Part shown: one piece after another, positions 12,180 to 23,510 of the stretch | Layout: each line of letters begins with the position of its first letter | Numbering within the stretch: position 1 is the stretch's first letter | Assembly (NCBI GenBank): GCA_035610365.1 | Contig: CM069434.1 | Location: 102,722,806 to 102,786,805 of the forward strand | Length of the DNA stretch: 64,000 bases | Direction: 5' to 3' | DNA from: Aquatica leii | Lineage: Eukaryota; Arthropoda; Insecta; Coleoptera; Lampyridae | Notes under the pieces: model-generated | Database searches by the model: none | Told to the model about the DNA's origin: nothing | The model's input: the letters and a program-made list of their open reading frames with translations, nothing else | Position numbers and translations under genes: made by a program

Positions 12180-12836
12180 CCGGTGTGCAGTTAGCCATAG
12201 ATTTCACCTATAGATGTGGTTATCTCTATAATTAAAAATAATTTGATTCAAAGTTGGGCTAGCGCGTTACGATGTTGCATGCTGACAGCCCCTAATAAAT
12301 TAAAGTCGTTTTTTCGCAATGACGTGCTATTCTGATTTTTCTGCAAATTGGCGTACGTATAGAATAGGCATTAATAAACAACATATCAAAAAATTAGAAT
12401 GTGGTTATTTCTATAACTAAAAATAATTTCTATTCTATACGTATGTCAATTTGCGAAAAATCAGAATAGCACGTCATTGCGAAAAAACGACTTTAATTAG
12501 TTGCCGTTGACATGCAGCATCATGGCGCGCAAGCCCAACTTTGAATCAAATTATTTTTAATTATAGAAATAACCACATCCGAATTTTTTGATATGTTGTT
12601 TATTAATGTCTATTCTATACGTATGTCAATTTGCAGAAAAATCAGAAACGCACGTCATTGCGAAAATTAAGGATTGTTAAAAAAAAATTTTTTTTTCAAA
12701 TATTGACAAGTATTGATTGTTTTTATCATTTAATAACAATATTAAAAGGTATATCACTTTGAAATAGTTCTAATTCGTTATTAACTTGAAAAATTGGAAA
12801 TTTTTTAATTGAAATCTATGGCTAACTTCACACCGG
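12180..12836. mobile_element. Foldback / MITE-like element with nested palindrome
   Basis: The ends are CCGGTGTGCAGTTAGCCATA and the complement of CCGGTGTGAAGTTAGCCATA (12180-12205 and 12811-12836, one mismatch in 26). Inside, 12215-12405 is repeated inverted at about 12430-12610, so much of the element can fold into one long hairpin. A third partial copy of the arm lies at 12610-12670. There is no coding capacity. No clear target duplication was found, so the superfamily is open. Confidence 0.75.
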
Positions 12837-12904
12837 TTGATGGTTTTGCGTTGGCCACATTGCTTCTATTATCCATTAGTGTATTTAGACACAGTATGTA
12901 AATA

Positions 12905-13350
12905 TACTATCGACCTGGCAACAACGGAAAGCTATGCTTCCTTCTGGACGAGTAATCGCAGGCTGCAAAGTGTACACAACATTGTAAGAGATAGAAATAG
13001 TATTTGTCAACAAACGGTACGCACTACTTGTCAAACGACAATTGTATTTGTTTACTTTTACGTATTCCTACTTCAAGCTAAATATACATTGTGTTTATAT
13101 TTGATGTTTAAAGTTTGATTTAATTCATTCTACTATCTACCTACTTCAAATAATGCTGCTAGAACCGATTCTAAAATTTGAGGTTATAAGTATGTCAACA
13201 TAAATTGACAAGTAGTGCGTACCATAACAATACACAAATGTACTTCCTTTTCTACATGTTTGAGACAAACAAACACATTGCAAAAGTATACAGATTACTC
13301 GTCCAGAGGGAAGCGTAGCTTTCCGATGTTGCCAGGTCGATGAAATATAC
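12905..13350. repeat. Imperfect inverted repeat, arms about 130 bp
   Basis: The block starting ATCGACCTGGCAACAACGG at 12911 recurs inverted near 13210-13347 (complement reads ATCGACCTGGCAACATCGG). Both arms share a core with GACGAGTAAT and GGTACGCACTACTTGTC. It sits just before the PBS of the plus-strand copia, so the arms could be LTR-derived copies in opposite orientation. The short ORFs on both strands here are by-products of the repeat. Confidence 0.65.
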
Positions 13351-13459
13351 ATATAAAAGTAATCGTTGTTGTTTTTGTTACCTTTAAGATCTCTAATGTA
13401 AAAAACACTAGTGTATATTTTCGTGTGTATTTATTGATAAAATACAGTTATTTACAACA

Positions 13460-13473
13460 GGTTATGTGCCCAG
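13460..13473 (+). promoter_or_regulatory. Copia primer-binding site
   Basis: GGTTATGTGCCCAG directly after a CA-ending LTR-like sequence. It resembles the GGTTATGGGCCCAG type of primer-binding site used by many copia elements (initiator-Met tRNA fragment priming), with one mismatch. Confidence 0.6.
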
Positions 13474-13568
13474 TTCGCGTAGATCAATAAATATATAGAA
13501 TTCGGTACACATGTAATAAAAGGTTAGGTTGAATACGTTTTTTGCTATTTTATATTTAAAAATAAAAA

Positions 13569-14320
13569 ATGAATTTGGATTTCAAACAACAAATTGAAAA
13601 ACTCAAGGCACTAAAAAATTCAAGCAAGTGGAAGCGGCAAGTGGAAATGTTGCTGATGTGCATGACTGTGTGGTTTGTGCAAAAGTTGCGCTAGTTTTGA
13701 AAAAAGGCAAGACTTCTGATGACCCTGATTTTGTTAAAAAAACAAAAAGAATTTAAGAGAATGGGCGCGTTGGCCCAACTAATTTTGGTCAGTACGTTGG
13801 ATGAAAATAACGTAGAGTTGGCAGCTACATGTAGAAGTTCAAACGAAATGTGGTTAAAGTTGTTGAGCGTGTATGAACAAAGCTCAGGGCAGAGAGTCGA
13901 TAGATTGTTAGAAGAGTTTTTTAAAGTTACAAAGGATCCATGTGAGAGCATAGCTACTCATGTAGCGAAGCTTCAGAAAAACTTTTATCAGCTAAACGAC
14001 GAATTGGAACGATTGGTTAAGAACAAGTTACCGGATCTACTACTGACGAGTCGGATTATGTCTACGCTACCAGTAGAGTATGTCGAATTCAAAAGTGTTT
14101 GGGAATCGGACAAAGTAGAAGACAGAACCGTTAACCTTCTTCTAGAAAGACTGCGTTTGATTGAAATGAGACTACCAAACAAACATGATAAGACTGTTGC
14201 TCTAGCTGGTGCTAGGAAAGCAAGTCATGCAGGTAACGAAATAAAATTTAATAAAAAGACTGTGTACAAATGCTTTAAATGCCATAAGGCAGTCTATTTT
14301 TTAAGCATTGTCCTTTAAAG
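13569..14320 (+). pseudogene. Copia gag, frameshifted
   Basis: ATG at 13569 opens a frame reading KALKNSSKWKRQVEMLL, the usual start of copia gag (x-F-x-x-WKxxVE). A frameshift follows; the main frame 13719-14318 carries the gag core (SSNEMWLKLLSVYEQSS, then MSTLPVEY), then the beginning of a CCHC zinc knuckle (CFKCHK) near 14269. The knuckle is broken before its His-Cys half. Gag would form the particle shell and bind the element RNA. Confidence 0.85.
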
Positions 14321-14359
14321 TTCAACCAAAGATAGGAACACACAGGACAAAACAAGAAA

Positions 14360-16418
14360 AATACCCCACATCCACAAGGCGAAGCTTTCGTTGCAACATC
14401 TGGAGCCAGCGTTCATCTCTGTAAAAGAAGAGATTGGTTTGTAGAATATAAAGAGTTTGTTCACCCTAAAGAAATGCTTGTTGGAAATGGACAAATTATT
14501 TTGTCGTATGGTAGTGGGTTGGTAAACGTTGAAACCAAGGCAACAAGTAACAAGAAAGGCAAAAACCATTTACAAAGTGTTTGGTTTACACTTGACATTT
14601 CTAGAAACCTTTTTTCAGTCGGAAATGCCATAAAAAAGGTTTTAACTTTGTGGCTGATATGAAGGGATGTGCAGTTCAAAAACATGACATCTCTCGACTT
14701 ACTGGAGTAAGAACAAGCAATGACTTGTACATACTCAACATGCGGGTTTGTGTACAAGAACAGGTCTTATCAGCTGTAAGTAAAATTTCACTTCAAGTGT
14801 AGCACGAACGCTTATATCACCAAAACAAGCAGCACGTGAAAAGTGTGTTTGCCTTCAAAAGGTGAAGGATGTCAATGGGAAAACAAACAAGAGCTTCATT
14901 TCATGACAGAAGTGAGCGACCCGTTGTCCCTGGAGGATTAATAAGTGGTGATCTCTGTGGTCCAATGCAAGTCAAGTCAGTTGGTAACTCAATGTACTTC
15001 CTGTGTTTGAAAAACGTTTTTTCGAAATTTCGTCGTGTCTTTTTTCTCTGAAAAAAATATGAACAATTGAGTGTCTAAAAATATTTTTTTAAGAGACCAT
15101 AACTGCAGGAATCAGGTGCCTACTTACGGACTGAGGCGGTGAATTTGATAACTTCAATGTAAGGCGTTTATTAGAAGAGCACCGAATAGCTTTTCGAGAG
15201 ACCATGCCTCACACCCCTGAGCAGAATCCCACGGAACGGGAGAACAGAACTTTAGTAGAAAGTGGAAGATAGTTACGACACGCCAAGAAATTGCCTATTC
15301 GACTATGGGCAGAAGCAGTGAATACTGCTGTTTTTGTTTTAAATAGGACAGATCCAACAAAAATCAAAAACAAATCTCGAATTGAACTTTAGTCAAACAA
15401 AAGATAAATAACATTGACCATTTGAGAGTTTTTGGAACTGAATGCTATGTTCATATTTCAAAAGAAAGGAGGAGAAAGTGGGACAAGAAAAGTACCAAAG
15501 GTTACTTTAATGGTTACTGTGACGAAAAGTATGGATTACGAGTGTGGCTACCTTAGCAGGACAAGGTGATTAGAAGTCATAATGTCATCGTTAAAAATGA
15601 AGAATCCATTACAATAAAATCGAGTAAAGTTGTAGAAGAGGCGGAAAATTTTGGTAAACAGTTTCAACCGAAGTCTGTGTCAGACAGTTCTATCAACCCA
15701 ATAGAACAACAAAACAAGAACAGCGCTGTAACCGTTGAGGCTAATGAGGGTTGTGCTCCTACACTTAATGTTTTCTGGACTGGTGACCCTATTCTCGTTG
15801 AGACAGTCAGTGAAGAGCAACTTGCTCTTGAGGTTGTTGAGGTTCAATCTCAAGCTGAAGAAACTGTTGACAAAGAGGGTTTCTCACCTGAGGTATTTGC
15901 TACACCAACTAGAGAGGAGAGAAGGTATCTAATCAGGGAAAAAAAAAGGTATCTTCTGATGACTATGAGGTAAATTTTTATGCTTCTGCATGCAATAATT
16001 TATAACCTAGTAATATAAGTGAGGCTAGAAAATCAGTCAAAGCTGATAGGTGGAATGAAGCTATATATTGTGAGCTTGAAAGTCTGAAATTAAGTAATAC
16101 GTGGGTATTAGTTGATCGTCAAGGGCAAAAATGTGAAAAATAAATGAGTGTTTAAAATTAAACATGATGTAAATTTTGGGATTAAATACAAAGCTAGGTT
16201 AATTAGTTAGAGCGATCGATTTGGTAAAAAAACCCTGTGTATCATAAAAGAACCAAACACATTGACATTAGGTATCATTTTATCAGGCAGTGTTTTAATA
16301 ATAAGTTCATTGGTATTAAGCATTCAAGGAGTCAGAAGATGACTGCTGATGTGTTAACGAAAGCGTTACCTAGAGTAAAACATGACAATTGTGTGTACGG
16401 GTTGAAAATGTCAAACCC
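14360..16418 (+). pseudogene. Copia pol: protease, integrase, RNase H tail; RT deleted
   Basis: Protease: FVATSGASVH at about 14388, where the DSGA catalytic Asp of the family is replaced by Thr, followed by LVGNGQ and the ISRNLFSVG motif. Integrase: SGDLCGPM (first Asp region, about 14941-14965), GGEFDNF, then PHTPEQNPTERENRT near 15208-15250 (catalytic Glu region). A spacer rich in Glu follows (15566-15973). After about 16100 the text jumps to KRTKHIDIRYHFIR and KMTADVLTKALP (about 16242-16373), the end of RNase H. The whole reverse transcriptase, including YVDD, is missing. Several stops are present. Confidence 0.85.
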
Positions 16419-18550
16419 TAGTAATAGCAATTATTTTTCCATTATTACGTTTAGTAAAAAGACAAGGTTCATATTTTAATTGTACATATTCTAAATTAAT
16501 TAAAATATTTTTAAGTTTAAGGTACCATAACCTTGACGACTGTTTCAGATCATATACGGCTTTTTTAAGTTTGTAAACTTTGTTTTCCTCGCCGTCTACA
16601 ACAAACCCTTTAGGTTGATACATAAATGTGTCCTCATCTAATACGCCATTTAAAAAAGCTGTTTCTACGTCAAGATGATCTATGTTCAAATTAAATTGCA
16701 CACTCAGAGCTGATAACATTCTAAATGTTTCATACCGCAATACTAGTATATCAAAAAAATCTATTCCAAATTTTTGACTACAACCCTTTGTACTAGCCTA
16801 GCTTTTTATTTAATAATGTCACCATTCGAATCTTTTTTCGGTTTAAATATCCGTGGACAATTCGTCTTCTGTGAATGTTTTTGGTATAACACTTTCTTCA
16901 ATTTGTACATTTTCATTTACCTTCACTATTTCTTGTTCAGATGTCACCAGATCAAAATTAACCGATTTCTGAGGTTCTAAGTAAGCTTCAGTTAATTCAG
17001 ATTTAAACTTTACGTTGCGGCTAATCACAGTTTTATTTTTACTTGCAACATAGATTCTGTAGCCATCCCTGAAACCATGATATCCCACAAATTTTCCAGG
17101 AATGCTTTGCGTGTCCCACTTCCTTCGTTTCTGTTTTGGCTCATGTATGAAACACTCAGTACCAAAAACTCTTAAACCCTTAGATTGTTAACTATCTTGC
17201 CAGACCATATTTCCGGTGAAGTTTTACTTTCTACTGGCCTGGGTCCGGTTAGCTTTAAAATGTACACTGCCGTATTGTAAGCTTCAGCCCACAAATTTTT
17301 TGTAGTTTTCTGATTTGCAACATAGAGCTAGCCGACTCCACGACAGTTCTATTTTCTCTCTCACAAGGATTTTGTTCTAGACAAAAAAGTGATGCAGTTC
17401 GCAACATTACACCATTTTCTTGGGCTACTGTTACAAACTCTTTCGATATAAATTCTGTCCCATTATCAGACAACAGCTCTTTCACAAGATTCTCAGTTTG
17501 TTTGGCCTCAGCAAGAAATACTTTTAAACAGTTTGCAACTTCACTTTTATGAGTTATAAAAAATATAGGACGATATTTACTGAAAATATCTTTAAAAAGT
17601 ACATAGTAGCGATTTCCACCAATTGACTTAGTTTCCATTGGTCCGCAGACGTCAGCACTGATAAACTCGCCTACTGCTTAAGGAGGATTAGGCCTAGAGT
17701 GAAATGAACCACAATGTGATTTTCCAAGGGCACACCCTTCACAAAAATAATCTTCTTTAGGCACATCAATACCATATTTTGCTAGAACTGACAATACATG
17801 TCAGTCACCCATTAAATGTCCAATCATTATTGTTCTCTTGCCTTTATCAATAGTAAATCGGCACTAATTACCATCTGCAATAAACGTGTGTCCCTTCTGT
17901 GGGGCCTTACTAATAAAAAAAAATTCTGTTAGCCTCTGGTACATACCAAACGTTTTCTAATTGGGTTGTAATCCAATCACAATTTACTTTAGTCTCAATT
18001 ATTATCTTTCCCTGACCTACAGCAAAAATTTTACTTGATGCACTAAAACCGTACATTGGACATGGTACTTAGAATAGTTTATAATCACTAAAGTAACTTT
18101 TGTTTGAAGTAATGTGTGTGCTAGCACCACTATCAGCAATCCGCTGTTCCGACTACTTCACACTATCAGAGAAGACAAACCCACATTCAAAACACTAGAA
18201 GACTTGAAATTCTCTCTTAACGTTAGAACTCCCTTCACAAGTTTGTTTGATAACATCCTCTTTTTGAGTTTCCCAGTTCTTCACCTTACTATTTACAAAG
18301 AATGCTATTTTCTGCAACTCCACATTGTCATGCTGCTCAATAGACCTTAGCTTCTCAATCCAAGTTTTATTGTTCTGTCTTTTGCGGACATTGCCTCCCA
18401 GACATTTCTAAATTCACGAAATGCAGGTCCTAATGTAAACAACATTCTTGCAATTAAAACTCCGTCACTAAGTTTTGATTCATCTTGTTGCAACAAAGAG
18501 TCATTCCGTTCAGTAAAATGTAAATTTACGTAACAAAATTTGATGTTCAA
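16411..18550 (-). pseudogene. Minus-strand Ty1/copia gag-pol relic
   Basis: Reading down from 18550: gag (RMLFTLGPAFREFRNVWEAM at 18425-18366), a zone where protease/pre-integrase should be (stops), integrase (FSKYRPIFF, LLSDNGTEF near 17460, then EQNPCERENRTVVES near 17340), a linker with KFVGYHGFRDGYRIYVAS near 17050-17095, and the reverse transcriptase N-half (LDVETAFLNGVL near 16650, YDLKQSSRLWY near 16560, EPCLFTK). It stops at about 16425 just before the YVDD. The 5' end is cut at about 18550. Likely continues at 10630-9895 (see that entry). Confidence 0.85.
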
Positions 18551-21500
18551 CTGTCAGGGTTTGATTTCGTGTGTGTGATTATAATTCTTTCGATTTTTAT
18601 TGATTCTTTTGGTTCTTGATTGTTATTAGTGGGTTCGATTTACTCGAAGTTGTACTTTGCTTCTGTTTGTTTATCTTTTGCTAGTTTCAATTAACCATTG
18701 CTGTTTCATATACTTTGCTTAAGTTATCGACTTATTGAGTTTCTTATTCGTGTTGACGAGTTGTGTTTGTGTCTTACATCACCATCTTTTCCTCTCAGCT
18801 TTTGAGGTTTTGTCTGGCAAGGTTCTACTTGTTTTTAGAACAAACTGAAATTCTTTTCGTTCGTGGAATGACGTTGCTGCTTTGTTGAAGTCTGAGTTTT
18901 TGCGTTTGGATTACGATGAACGTTTAATGGATACTATTCGCAGTCATTCAAGAGCCACCTGCAGCTTCTACTTCCATCATTTCTGCTAATCCTGTTACTT
19001 GCTTTCTTCATGTTTCATCCTCTTCTTCGATATCTACTCCTAATTCAAATACTTGCGTTCGTTGTCGTTTTCAAGATGACAAGCCTTTACGTTATGTTCG
19101 TTCTCTTCCTTCTAATTTCTTTTTAGTTTCTGAGATTATTAGGCCTACTACTAGTTACTGCTTCTCCTCGTCGTTTCTCTCCTTGGTTTGTCACATAACG
19201 TTTTTTATCTAAACGTATACGCGTCTCTTCTTTTGATCCTTGCGTTTAGAAACTAGCTCTTTCATCAGACCAACGCAAGCAACTTATTCAGGCTCACTAC
19301 ATTCTATCTGATCGTGATCAGCGCAGTGTTAGAAATACGTTAGCAGTTCTTCGATGTCATTTCTACTGGTCTCATATGAGACCCTAGGTTTCGGAATTCA
19401 TACGTTGCTGTTCTTGCTCAAACACACAACGAAGCAACCGTATTAGGTTACGTTATTGCCGGAAACAATGAAGCCCTTCAACCCTGGTGTCGCCAAAAAG
19501 TCTACACGTCTACATAAAGATCGTACTGTTTCTCCGGATGTAAAAACCACTACTATTGCCTTTGTCTCTACTTCTTCAGTCGCTTCTAACTGTGCTTTGT
19601 TGTTTCTTTCTTCTAATTGTTCTCTTCTTTACCATTGACGTCGCAAGCGTCGTAAATGCTAGTTCACTTTTTGGCTTTCGGCTTTTGACGTTTCCTATTT
19701 TTCTGGTTCTTGCCTCGTGGTTTTCGTGGTTCTAGTCTTTGGATATGTCGTTGGTACCTTGTTGGTTGTAACTTGGATGCTGCCCAATTATTACTCATAT
19801 TTGATGCACTGAAATTATTTTTGTTTCTAGTTAATTTCTTTTGGTTTCCTTCTTCTTCATCGCAGTTCAGAATACAGTTATATCCGCTTATCCGGCCTTT
19901 TGTATTGGTACCTTATATATAGAATTCCCTCTTTTGCTTTTAAATTTGTTTTTTTGTTTCCGCTTATCGGCATTAAGAGTCTTGTAGTTAACTATCCGAT
20001 TTAGGACAGCAACTGGTACGCATTCGTTTTATGACTGTGATATTTCTCTCTTCTCTTTCTTTTTTTTAGATATTTAGAGCGATTGGATGGGCACCGTAGG
20101 GTGGTCTCTCTTTTTGTTCTTCTACGAAAAAAGAAGGAATCAGGCATCTTATCTTTATCGGTCTTTTCCTATCTCTATATTTCCTACTTTTTTAATTTCT
20201 TTCTTCTTGGGCTTAGCGCTTTTTTTAATCCTCTTTAAGGTTTGCCTCTTGGGTGGTTAATTGGACATCAAAGCATCTAGTCTTATCTGTCTCTTTTCTT
20301 TCTACCCTGTGTTTCTTAGTCTTTACTTTTTTTCTTCCTTTTTTTTTCTTTTGTCCCTTAAGATTCGCCTTTAGAGCAATTGCCCGTTTTGCTTTTTTTT
20401 CTAAATCTTGGTTAGTTGCTTAACCATTTTCTTTCCATTTTTTTTCAGTAACTTTCATTTTCTTTAGTGTTCACTGCAACAATGTTTGGTTTTTTTATTT
20501 TCTTACCTGTTATTTCTTTTGCTTGATTGGGTTTACTTGGTTTTTGTTTTGTTGTGCTTCGTTTGGAACTTAGGATAGACTACAACATGGGCATTTTTGA
20601 TTTTGTTAGTTACTGTTAAGATATTTTTTTCCGTTTCCTTTGCTCTTGTAATATTCTAACCCGTTCTTCGGCTTTTAGGTTCCAATGTAACACGACAAGA
20701 ACTGACTGACGATGTTCGATTACCACAAGATGTTTCTTATCCTTACTTACTTGCTTCTTGCTCCTTTTTCTTTCTCTTGCTTTTATATTAAGTGTTGCGG
20801 TTTGGATTAGTACACTTAAGTAGTGTTTGGATTTTGGAGCTTAGTGCTTGTGACTTTTAGATTGCTGATTTGTGTATCTGCCTTTTAGATAGTTCGACTT
20901 GTGTCGATTTCTAATCAGGAACATTGTTTGCTTTAAATTTCTTTGTTGATTTTTCTTTTCTTCTTTAACGTCTGTATAGTTTTTTTAGTAAAAAAATCTC
21001 ATACCGTGTCCTGACGATTTTTTGGTACGGTTGTCATAGTTTTTCTTTTGTGACTTTTTCTTTCCAAATCCGCATATCACCATTCAATATCTGCTTTTTA
21101 TTTATTGATTTTAATTAGGTTTGGGAACCTACATTCAGGGTTAGATTTATATTTTGAGTTAGGATTTAACGAAGTTTTAACACGTTGTCCTTGACCGTGG
21201 TCTAAACTTTTCTCTTTCTTATATCTCATCGTTTACTCTTGGTTTGCTCTGGATTTTCGTTCGGTAAGATTGCGTTGATTTCCATGCTTTTCTAGCGTTT
21301 CGACTTTTGTCGACTTTACAACGGTTACCTTCATTTTAATACATCCTTTTATGTTGGTTAAAATCTCTTTAGTTCTTGGAAGTATCATTCACTTCATGCG
21401 ACTTTTGGACACATCCGATTGACTGATAATACTTAGCGAACTAGGAAAGCCTCTTGTAATTACGTTTATCCTTGAATTGAATGTTATCGTATTTGAGCTG

Positions 21501-21640
21501 GTTTTGGATTTTAAAGTTCTGTCCTTATCGTAGGCCTACATTTCTATTCTTCATTCATTCATGTTGCTGAAGACTTATTTGTGATATCAACCAATATCTA
21601 ATTTCTTTTTTTTTCTATTTTTAGCAATTTTAGGAAACGA
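18551..21640. other. Three-kilobase T-rich, A-poor block
   Basis: The plus strand is dominated by T with frequent TTTCTT and TTTTTT runs and has few A residues, unlike the balanced AT content on both sides. Edges are fairly sharp: the copia relic ends at 18550 and normal composition returns near 21640. Apart from the weak retroelement traces at 18.87-19.46 kb nothing codes. It may be one degenerate element or a stretch with strand-asymmetric mutation. Confidence 0.5.
18870..19460 (+). pseudogene. Possible Ty3/gypsy gag and H2C2 integrase relic
   Basis: WNDVAALLKSEFLRLDYDER at about 18867-18926 resembles the gag of some gypsy-like elements. At 19248-19430 the plus frame reads DQRKQLIQAHYILSD, then RNTLAVLRCHFYWSHMRP, a stop, and EFIRCCSCSNTQ. 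That spacing matches the HHCC zinc-binding domain before the integrase core (..H...TL..LR..FYW..M...V..F...C..C), except the second His is not conserved. The RT that should lie between is absent. Alternative: chance similarity in T-rich sequence. Confidence 0.35.
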
Positions 21641-22900
21641 TTTGGGTGGGCCATTAGCTAATAGCATGCCTGGACAATCGTGAGTACGATTGTACTATTG
21701 TGAGTACGTCCTGTACTATCTATTAATTTGTGTAGTTGTCAAACGTAAATACGTTAGATACATGTGTTATCACGACTAATGCATGCAGATTTATTAGTGT
21801 CATTACGGGCTAAATTTATCACAAGTGCGTTCTGCATCTGATCGCGAAATTTTATTCTTTGTTGGTTTATTAAATTATACTTTTATATCTAAGTCGCTTG
21901 CAACATCATTTTTATCTGTAACATTTATTGACGAACCCTCAATTACTCGTATCTGTGTGGTTCTACACCGTTTTTTTTAACTTTTTCTTTTTTTTTGTTG
22001 AAATAAATATGTTTGTTGTTATAAGTATGTTTTTCTTCATTGTTTGACAAATGTAAACGCGATCTGTAATTAATATTTACCCGGAATATGAAGCTAGCGG
22101 CCTGCCTTAAGTTACAGGTATTCTTAGATAACAAGTTTGCAAATGAATAATTATAATGTACATACATTGTTAATGCAATGTATTAGCGTTAAATAGAACT
22201 GTATGTTTTAAATAAAAATAACAAAAAGCACAAAATAGTGTAAGATAGCCAAACCGAAATGAACCCTTCTCTTAAAAAAAGTTTACACAGAGCAGTTGCT
22301 CCGCCTGGACACAAGATACTTGTCAAATTATATACAAAGTCATCAAATTGTAGGCCCTTTATACTTTTATTATAGATTTAACTCAAACTTTTCAAAAACA
22401 AATAAATAGTAATTCTATTTTCATTGATAACAAGATTTTGTTAAAGATCTTGCGAAACATTGTATAATTTAAAGATAAGTATACTTCAACTACGACGTTA
22501 TCTAATCGTTTTATTAAAAAAAAACAATATATTTGACAAAAGCCAGTTCGGTCATTGCACCATTGCAGTGTAAAGTTAAGATAGGAGTAGTGATAACATC
22601 AGGATGATGAATTTCGGTACGAGTTAAAGAAACTAAAATTATCGTAAAATTAACCTACAGGTTTTAATACAACGAAAATATTATTTAGTTTTTAAACTAT
22701 ATTTTGAAATTTGAGTTTGAGCCAGTTAAAAAACTAGTTCAAGCTTTTGTAGGAGGCTTAAAACCCCCACTAAAATACAAAAATGCAAGGAATAACCACA
22801 TCTCATTACGATTCAACTATAATTAGCTATATATAGCACCCTATTCATACTTTTTAAGTAAAAACGCAATAAACAAAAACACTTCTAAAACAAAAACGTA
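21641..22900. other. AT-rich DNA, nothing recognised
   Basis: No gene, long repeat or element end identified. A short direct repeat around GTGAGTACG occurs at about 21680-21710. Confidence 0.4.
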
Positions 22901-22904
22901 ATTG

Positions 22905-23510
22905 TTGTAAGAGCCGATAAAGATAATGCAATGGTCATAATAGATAAAGAAAAATACAACAACAAGATAGACAAACTACTGGATTCAGATCATTATTCAA
23001 TGTTAAACTGACGTCCAAGCAAAAACTAAGCGTTTAACAATAAATCTTCAGAAGAAGAATCGAAACGACTAGTTAAATTCAACATATGTAGGATAAAAAA
23101 GCATGAAATGTATAGCAAAAACATGGAAATTAAAAAAAAATATATTACAGACTACTACACGTTACGGTACAGTCAAGAAACTTGAACAATTACTTCCTAT
23201 TACCAAAGAGTAGTTACCGATACTTGATTACTAATGCGCAAAAAGTTATATTGGCCAAACGGAAAAAAATCTGGAGCAGAATCAAAGATCAACAACATAC
23301 CAAATTAAAATACTGCGCAAGGATAATGCAAGTCTTTAGAAAGCATGAAGAACTCTAAGAATTTTAATCAAGAAGATGACCACGCATGAAAAAGAAGTTA
23401 CAATCAAAACAGTTACTCCTATTGAACCATAACAGATACGAATCAACACAGAAATACAAACATGTATATAAAGAGATGCAAGGGACAAAACTGACAGTCT
23501 TTAGAAAAAA
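22905..23510 (+). pseudogene. Penelope-like element relic
   Basis: The plus strand reads RADKDNAMVIIDKEKYNNKI at about 22911-22970, matching the ADKGNAxVIM segment at the start of the Penelope RT (compare LSADKGNASVIM in the 25.3-kb element). Downstream, across stops and frameshifts, SYIGQTEKNLEQ (about 23245-23280) resembles the YIGxTGRxL motif of the GIY-YIG endonuclease. The central RT motifs are gone. Highly decayed and probably the oldest Penelope copy here. Confidence 0.5.

Larger units (their letters stand above)
13375..16425 (+). mobile_element. Ty1/copia element, internally deleted and 3' truncated
   Basis: Order on the plus strand: LTR-like tail ending ...TTACAACA at 13459, primer-binding site, gag, protease, integrase, a spacer, then a jump to the last part of RNase H. 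The reverse transcriptase is missing. The 3' LTR is absent: at about 16425 the sequence switches to a copia element on the opposite strand. The 5' LTR start could not be placed. Confidence 0.8.

Noticed and set aside
12837-13352. ORFs on both strands (12837-13118 plus, 13146-13352 minus)
   Set aside because: They are mirror products of the inverted repeat arms and have no domain.
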